From positions 1 to 9,992 of the forward strand of contig JAFTHG010000193.1 in assembly GCA_017457555.1 (NCBI GenBank): a stretch of DNA of 9,992 bases, read 5' to 3'. The position numbers and the translations under genes were made by a program. Source of the DNA: Kiritimatiellia bacterium (GTDB taxonomy: Bacteria; Verrucomicrobiota; Kiritimatiellia; RFP12; DVOR01). Positions 6,768 through 9,992 of this stretch are shown one piece after another (positions within the stretch are counted from its first letter, which is position 1; every line of letters begins with the position of its first letter). The notes under the pieces are model-generated. The model did not search any database, was not told where the DNA came from, and saw only the letters and a program-made list of their open reading frames with translations.

Positions 6768-6920
6768 ATGGCAAACCGTAAAGATGCGATTCGAAACGAG
6801 TGGATTGAGTCAAAGCGCAGAATGACTGGCAAAAAAGAAGCGGTGTCGGATTTCAGCCCTGTAAGGGCGGCAGAAAAGAGAAGCGTGAGTGCCGTTTTCT
6901 CGCCTTCCTCGGAGGCGTAG
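6768..6920 (+). CDS. Doubtful 50-residue basic ORF
   Basis: ATG 6768 opens a 50-codon frame ending at TAG 6918-6920. The product is rich in Lys, Arg, Ser and Ala (MANRKDAIRNEWIESKRR at its start) and matches nothing I know. There is no ribosome binding site: the bases before the ATG read CCCACGCCCC. The second half coincides with the possible folded element at 6835-6927. It is the only frame of note between the terminator at 6709 and the GH20 gene, but chance is a real explanation. Confidence 0.2.
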   Translation: MANRKDAIRNEWIESKRRMTGKKEAVSDFSPVRAAEKRSVSAVFSPSSEA

Positions 6921-6927
6921 GCTTCTT
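6835..6927. other. Possible folded RNA or intergenic repeat element
   Basis: AAGAAGC (6835-6841) can pair with GCTTCTT (6921-6927), enclosing several smaller hairpins: GCCCT-GTA-AGGGC (6856-6868), either GGCA/TGCC (6869-6872 with 6890-6893) or AGAAAA/TTTTCT (6872-6877 with 6895-6900), and CGCCT/AGGCG (6901-6905 with 6913-6917). The result is a closed, branched fold just before the GH20 promoter. No known RNA family is recognised. It may be a dispersed genomic repeat, a small RNA or chance. Confidence 0.3.
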
Positions 6928-7000
6928 CGGTGCACATTCAAATGACACATCACGTCTGCCCCACCCTTAACCTTTACAATCACAGATGGTTGCACAGATT

Positions 7001-7009
7001 TGCTATACT
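7001..7009 (+). promoter_or_regulatory. Extended -10 promoter element at the GH20 start
   Basis: TGCTATACT is an extended -10 (TG-N-TATACT). It has no good -35 at the usual distance (CACAGA at 6981-6986). The expected transcription start, about seven bases after the box, falls at 7016-7017, which is the ATG of the next gene. This fits the absence of any ribosome binding site there. Confidence 0.45.
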
Positions 7010-7016
7010 GTATGCA

Positions 7017-8048
7017 ATGAAAAACGTGCTTTTATTCCTTTGCCTGATGGTATATTCCGCTCTTTTGGCACAGCCGGCGGTACGTTCGTGGCGTGGTGTC
7101 TTGATTGATACGTCTCGACATTTTCCTGAGATCGCAGAACTGCGCGACCTGTTGCCTCATCTACAGGAAGCACGGTGTACGGTGTTACATTTGCATTTGG
7201 TTGATGGTCCGGGATGGCGGTTTGAAAGCAAAGCGTATCCGCGGTTAACCTCTGTCGGGGCGTGGCGTGTGGATAAGACGGATCAACCATGGAATTGGCG
7301 AGGGACGGAGTTTTGGACGCCGGCACATGCTGCCACTGGTGCGAAGCGTTATGGAGGTTTTTATACCGCAGCAGCACTCAAAGGTTTTGCTGAAGAGGCC
7401 GCTTCGTATGGCATTCAGGTGGTGCCCGAGATTGATGTACCGGGACATTCTGCGGCTCTTTTAACAGCGTACCCGGAATTGGCGTGCCCTACCAACCGCG
7501 ACCCAAAGGGCTGGTTCTTAGGTAAAGATATTATTTGTATCAGCAATCCCAAAACCTTGGCCTTGCTGGATACTGTCATTGGCGAACTGTGTGAGGCTTT
7601 TCCCGGAGCACCGATTCACATTGGATGCGATGAGGTGCCTGACTACGTATGGAGAGATTGCCCCGGATGCCAAGATCCTGCCGCACAGCGACGCTTTTAC
7701 GAGGCTTTAATCCAATGCGTCCGAAAGCGTGGTCGGACGGTCGTAGCGTGGGATGAACTCCGTCTGACAGGCGTATCAGTAGAGGATGTCACGCTCACCT
7801 GTTGGCATGATGAGGTCACGCCACGGCTACAAGACATTGCGTGTCCCTACTCCTTTTGTTATCTTGACCAGGCCACAAGCCGGGCACGTCTACCGCAGTG
7901 GCGCCTGCCTGATGTGTATGGGGTGCAACTCAATCTCTGGACTGAAGAACTCCCGACACGGGAAAGCCGCTGGGCGATTCTCCTGCCGGCATTGCGCCAA
8001 TTCAAACGCCTTATTGAAGCAACGCCACCGCACACTATCACGCCTTGA
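7017..8048 (+). CDS. Secreted GH20 family beta-N-acetylhexosaminidase-like enzyme
   Basis: GH20 enzymes release terminal N-acetyl-hexosamines from glycans such as mucin or chitin fragments. This 343-residue protein starts with a signal peptide (MKNVLLFLCLMVYSALLA, likely cut after A18). The catalytic barrel follows almost at once: RGVLIDTSRHFPEIAEL, VLHLHLVDGPGWRFESKAYP, VVPEIDVPGHSAAL (E138-H144), HIGCDEV with the catalytic Asp205-Glu206 pair, VAWDEL, CYLDQ and NLWTEELPT. It has only the catalytic domain; the GH20b N-terminal domain and the C-terminal modules common in 500-800-residue relatives are absent. Two motifs deviate: HIGGDE is HIGCDE, and HLTDDQGW is HLVDGPGW. The catalytic dyad is intact, so activity is likely, with perhaps altered specificity. 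No ribosome binding site precedes ATG 7017, and a -10 box ends eight bases before it. It probably acts in the periplasm or at the cell surface. The pseudouridine synthase follows 31 bases later. Confidence 0.9.
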   Translation: MKNVLLFLCLMVYSALLAQPAVRSWRGVLIDTSRHFPEIAELRDLLPHLQEARCTVLHLHLVDGPGWRFESKAYPRLTSVGAWRVDKTDQPWNWRGTEFWTPAHAATGAKRYGGFYTAAALKGFAEEAASYGIQVVPEIDVPGHSAALLTAYPELACPTNRDPKGWFLGKDIICISNPKTLALLDTVIGELCEAFPGAPIHIGCDEVPDYVWRDCPGCQDPAAQRRFYEALIQCVRKRGRTVVAWDELRLTGVSVEDVTLTCWHDEVTPRLQDIACPYSFCYLDQATSRARLPQWRLPDVYGVQLNLWTEELPTRESRWAILLPALRQFKRLIEATPPHTITP

Positions 8049-8079
8049 GCTTAACCCCAATAAAGCGAAGCTGCGTCCT

Positions 8080-8799
8080 ATGGATTCTTCTCTTGAACGA
8101 CTTCAAAATGTTTTAGCGCAACGTGGCGTTGCCTCCCGGCGCGGTGCAGCAGATATCATTCGCGCAGGACGCGTGACAGTGGATGGTCACCCCATCACCG
8201 AGCCGGGCTATCGCGTGGAGGCAGCCGCAGACATTCGTGTGGATGGGCGCACTTTACCCAAATTTGCCGAACCGCACCACACCTTTCTCTATCACAAACC
8301 TGTGGGTGAAGTCTGTTCAACCGATGGGCAAGGTGCTCGCAGTGTACTGGAAGCCTTTCGTTCATTTCGCTTACGATTAGTGCCGGTGGGACGTTTGGAC
8401 AAAGAAAGTGAAGGCTTATTGCTCATCTCAAATGATGGCGCACTTATTCAGCAACTTACCCATCCACGCTACGCCCATCACAAAATTTACGAAGTGGAAG
8501 TCCATATTGACCCCACCCCACAACAGCTTGACCTCTTACGCCAACCCCTCGTGATTGAGGGCTATCGCATTCGCCCGGTTCCCGTGAAAAAACTGGCCCC
8601 ACGGCTCCTGCAATTCACCCTTTCTGAAGGGCGGCATCGCCAAATCCGACAGATGTGCGACCAAGCAGGCCTGCGCGTAAAGCGGTTGCGCCGTGTGGCA
8701 CTCTCCGGCTTGCGATTGGGAGCTCTGCCACCAGGGCGTTATCGTGAACTCACACCGGCAGAGATTGCGCAGCTCCTAAATCCGAAGACTTCGCGTTAA
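8080..8799 (+). CDS. RsuA/RluB-type rRNA pseudouridine synthase
   Basis: This enzyme converts a specific uridine in rRNA to pseudouridine. The 239-residue protein from ATG 8080 has an N-terminal S4 RNA-binding domain (residues ~3-65: LERLQNVLAQRGVASRRGAA, GRVTVDG) and a synthase domain: YHKPVGEVCS, GRLDKESEGLLLISNDG with catalytic Asp107, then SEGRHRQIRQMC (182-193) and a GRYRELTPAEI ending. The motif usually reads GRLDxxTxGL; here Ser replaces Thr. RsuA (16S U516), RluB, RluE and RluF share this layout, and I cannot tell which target applies, so no symbol is given. A longer frame reaches 7786 inside the GH20 gene, but the S4 domain begins right after Met 8080. The ribosome binding site is weak (GCGAAG). 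The end overlaps the convergent chaperone gene by 24 bases. Confidence 0.93.
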   Translation: MDSSLERLQNVLAQRGVASRRGAADIIRAGRVTVDGHPITEPGYRVEAAADIRVDGRTLPKFAEPHHTFLYHKPVGEVCSTDGQGARSVLEAFRSFRLRLVPVGRLDKESEGLLLISNDGALIQQLTHPRYAHHKIYEVEVHIDPTPQQLDLLRQPLVIEGYRIRPVPVKKLAPRLLQFTLSEGRHRQIRQMCDQAGLRVKRLRRVALSGLRLGALPPGRYRELTPAEIAQLLNPKTSR

Positions 8800-9231
8800 A
8801 GGCGGCATCGCATCCGACAGACAATACGGTTCATCAGCAGATGACACCCTGGCTGTCGTCAAGGCTTGCCGAACCGATTCAATTTGGCGTGACAAAAGAT
8901 AGAGTTGCTCAACAAAAACCTCAATCGTCAGTGCTTCCAACGTTGCAACATTTGAAAGCAACAGAGCATTTCCAAAGAGTCCCAAACTGAAGCCCTGCGT
9001 TCCTTGTCCAAACAAACTCAAGGCAAGGGCATGGCGCAAAATATCATTTTGAAGAGGCTCTTCCAACTGCATAACGACCCCAAAACTCAACACAAGCCCT
9101 TCCGGTTCCTGACAGTAGATCAGCAATATCCGCCCCTGAACCGACACCTCATACACACCGTGTTCATCGGGCGTAAAAGAGCATCCAATTGCATCCCCCA
9201 GCAATTTAACAAGTGTTTCAAACGAATTCAT
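8776..9231 (-). CDS. CesT-family type III secretion chaperone
   Basis: Chaperones of this family are small acidic homodimers that keep T3SS effectors partly unfolded and deliver them to the secretion ATPase in the cytoplasm. This 151-residue protein starts opposite position 9231, behind an AAGGAGG site (9236-9242, minus strand). Its pattern follows PF05932: an N-terminal helix SFETLVKLLGDAIG, beta strands YEVSVQGRILLIYC and LVLSFGVVMQL, a helix DILRHALALSLFGQGTQGFS with the typical 'N/S-LF-G-GTxG' turn, strand LGLFGNALLLS, then a long helix EVFVEQLYLLSRQIESVRQAL. The extra C-terminal ~25 residues are polar and variable. Its stop lies inside the end of the pseudouridine synthase gene. No effector, needle or ATPase gene is in the window, so it is a lone gene here. 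The family fold is fairly sure; the secretion role is inferred. Confidence 0.75.
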   Translation of the reverse strand: MNSFETLVKLLGDAIGCSFTPDEHGVYEVSVQGRILLIYCQEPEGLVLSFGVVMQLEEPLQNDILRHALALSLFGQGTQGFSLGLFGNALLLSNVATLEALTIEVFVEQLYLLSRQIESVRQALTTARVSSADEPYCLSDAMPPLTRSLRI

Positions 9232-9419
9232 TACACCTCCTTAAATGAATGTAGAACGACCTTTTCTTTACTGCACGCATCCATTCGGTAAATGTTACGT
9301 AAAGTTTTTTCGCTTTTTCTGTGACTTCTAATTGCACATTCCACAAATTTCACCTATAATGTAAATAGTATTCATTACTATATTGCAAAATACGGATGTA
9401 TTTGCAGGAGAGAGAGCAA
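9232..9419. promoter_or_regulatory. Divergent intergenic region with a TTACGTAA palindrome
   Basis: This is the 188-base region between two divergently transcribed genes. The rightward promoter at 9332-9360 is described separately. Minus-strand signals are the AAGGAGG at 9236-9242 only; no convincing leftward promoter is seen. An 8-bp palindrome TTACGTAA at 9295-9302 could be an operator for either gene. No Rex- or FNR-type box is visible. Confidence 0.4.
9332..9360 (+). promoter_or_regulatory. Near-consensus sigma-70 promoter of the hydrogenase operon
   Basis: TTGCAC (9332-9337) and TATAAT (9355-9360) are separated by exactly 17 bases, with a T-rich stretch upstream (9305-9319). Transcription should start near 9367, giving a leader of about 53 bases before ATG 9420. 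Confidence 0.85.
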
Positions 9420-9680
9420 ATGTCAGCAACAGTTACCGTTGAAATCTGTATGGGAACGGCATGCTATGTGATGGGCGGCGCACAACTCGCCAGCATTGCA
9501 GATCGTCTTCCTGAAGAATGGAAAGACCGCGTTACCGTGAAAGGAATGCGCTGCGTGGGAGCCTGTCAGCAGACAGGTCAATACGGCAGAGCTCCCTTTG
9601 TGCGTGTCAACGACGAGTTAATCTCCGAAGCAGACGAGGGCAAAGTCCTCAATGCGATTCGTTCGATTCTTGAAGCTTGA
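9420..9680 (+). CDS. Thioredoxin-like [2Fe-2S] ferredoxin (NuoE/HydC C-terminal type)
   Basis: The 86-residue protein is an electron carrier of the thioredoxin-like [2Fe-2S] fold, as in the C-terminal half of NuoE and of bifurcating hydrogenase small subunits. Its four cluster ligands are Cys10 and Cys15 (CMGTAC, Cx4C) and Cys45 and Cys49 (CVGAC, Cx3C), the standard pattern. The N-terminal helical domain of full NuoE (~160 residues) is missing, so it is a stand-alone ferredoxin-like unit. ATG 9420 is chosen because GCAGGAG ends eight bases before it and the fold starts at once; an in-frame ATG at 9396 would add an unstructured tail across the ribosome binding site. The gene for an [FeFe] hydrogenase follows 18 bases later, so this protein probably passes electrons to or from that enzyme or a related NADH-linked subunit. 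Confidence 0.9.
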   Translation: MSATVTVEICMGTACYVMGGAQLASIADRLPEEWKDRVTVKGMRCVGACQQTGQYGRAPFVRVNDELISEADEGKVLNAIRSILEA

Positions 9681-9698
9681 ACCATAGGAGCCCCCACT

Positions 9699-9992
9699 AT
9701 GTCTATTCCCATGATCAGTGAAGCCGATCGGTTACGCCGTGAAGTTCTGGCTTACGTTATCAAAGCCATCAAAAGTGGCGATCACGCAGAAATTGATCGC
9801 ATTCCGATTGTACTGCGCCCGAAAGGTGCACCCTCGTCGCGTTGCTGTATTTACAAGGATCGTGCGGCTCTGCGTTATCGTTGTATGTCGGCGCTCGGCT
9901 TCCGAGTGGAAGACGAAACGGACGAACTCAAGACTCTGGCCTCTTATGCAGATGACACCAAAACCTCTGCGCCAGCCTGTGACCCCTTCTTG
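9699..9992 (+). CDS. [FeFe] hydrogenase, group B type, 3' partial
   Basis: The first 98 residues of a larger protein that runs off the window. ATG 9699 follows ATAGGAG (9684-9690). The visible part resembles the N-terminus of group B monomeric [FeFe] hydrogenases: a helix EADRLRREVLAYVIKAIKSG, an EIDRIPIVLRPKG stretch, then the hallmark SSRCCIYKDRAALRYRCMSALGF (about residues 46-68), then an ELKTLASYA segment. In the known family, two [4Fe-4S] clusters and the H-cluster domain come after this region, so none of the catalytic cysteines can be checked here. The enzyme reversibly makes or uses hydrogen in anaerobic fermentation. It is in one operon with the [2Fe-2S] protein before it. Family assignment rests on the RCCIYK(D/E)R motif and the neighbour. 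Confidence 0.75.
   Translation, partial: MSIPMISEADRLRREVLAYVIKAIKSGDHAEIDRIPIVLRPKGAPSSRCCIYKDRAALRYRCMSALGFRVEDETDELKTLASYADDTKTSAPACDPFL

Noticed and set aside
6790..6800. GATTCGAAACG resembling a tRNA T-loop
   Set aside because: No matching acceptor, D-arm or anticodon arm can be built around it on either strand.
6503..6937. 144-codon minus-strand frame across the end of the HU-like gene and the terminator
   Set aside because: It runs through a strong terminator stem and a coding gene, with no start signals and a low-quality product.
8781..8795. GAAGACTTC palindrome as a shared terminator between the convergent genes
   Set aside because: The loop would be one base or none and there is no T-run on either side.

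Overview
The window looks like chromosome from an anaerobic, probably gut-associated, Gram-negative bacterium of the PVC group (Lentisphaerota/Kiritimatiellota-like is my best guess). This is inferred from gene content: an HU-like/Ig-like DNA-binding protein, a CesT-type type III secretion chaperone, a secreted GH20 hexosaminidase, and a thioredoxin-like [2Fe-2S] protein followed by the start of a group B [FeFe] hydrogenase. No rRNA or other strict phylogenetic marker is present, so the taxon is an inference.

Layout. (1) 1-3830 is a foreign-looking segment: the end of an XRE-type regulator with its terminator, then a short gene fragment joined to a complete type I restriction HsdR gene. No HsdM or HsdS is visible. 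A strong ribosome binding site after hsdR serves no gene, so the cassette appears cut at both ends. (2) 3996-5493 holds two tightly spaced genes I do not recognise; the second ends in a sigma-70 region 4-like helix-turn-helix. A strong terminator follows. (3) 5573-6709 holds a long leader with repeated TGTCAAA boxes and a 19-bp inverted repeat, the HU/Ig-like gene, a 22-residue amphipathic microprotein with an excellent ribosome binding site, and a strong terminator. (4) 6710-7016 is non-coding or weakly coding, with a possible folded element. (5) 7017-8799 holds the GH20 enzyme (possibly leaderless) and an RsuA/RluB-type pseudouridine synthase. (6) 8776-9231 on the minus strand holds the T3SS chaperone, tail-to-tail with the synthase. 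(7) From 9332 a near-consensus promoter drives the [2Fe-2S] protein and the hydrogenase, which runs off the right edge.

Functionally, region 1 is defence cargo, perhaps inactive without its methylase. Regions 5-7 are ordinary host functions: glycan degradation, ribosome modification, secretion and fermentative hydrogen metabolism. The best candidates for something undescribed are the two-gene operon at 3996-5493 and the HU-Ig/microprotein unit at 5573-6709.
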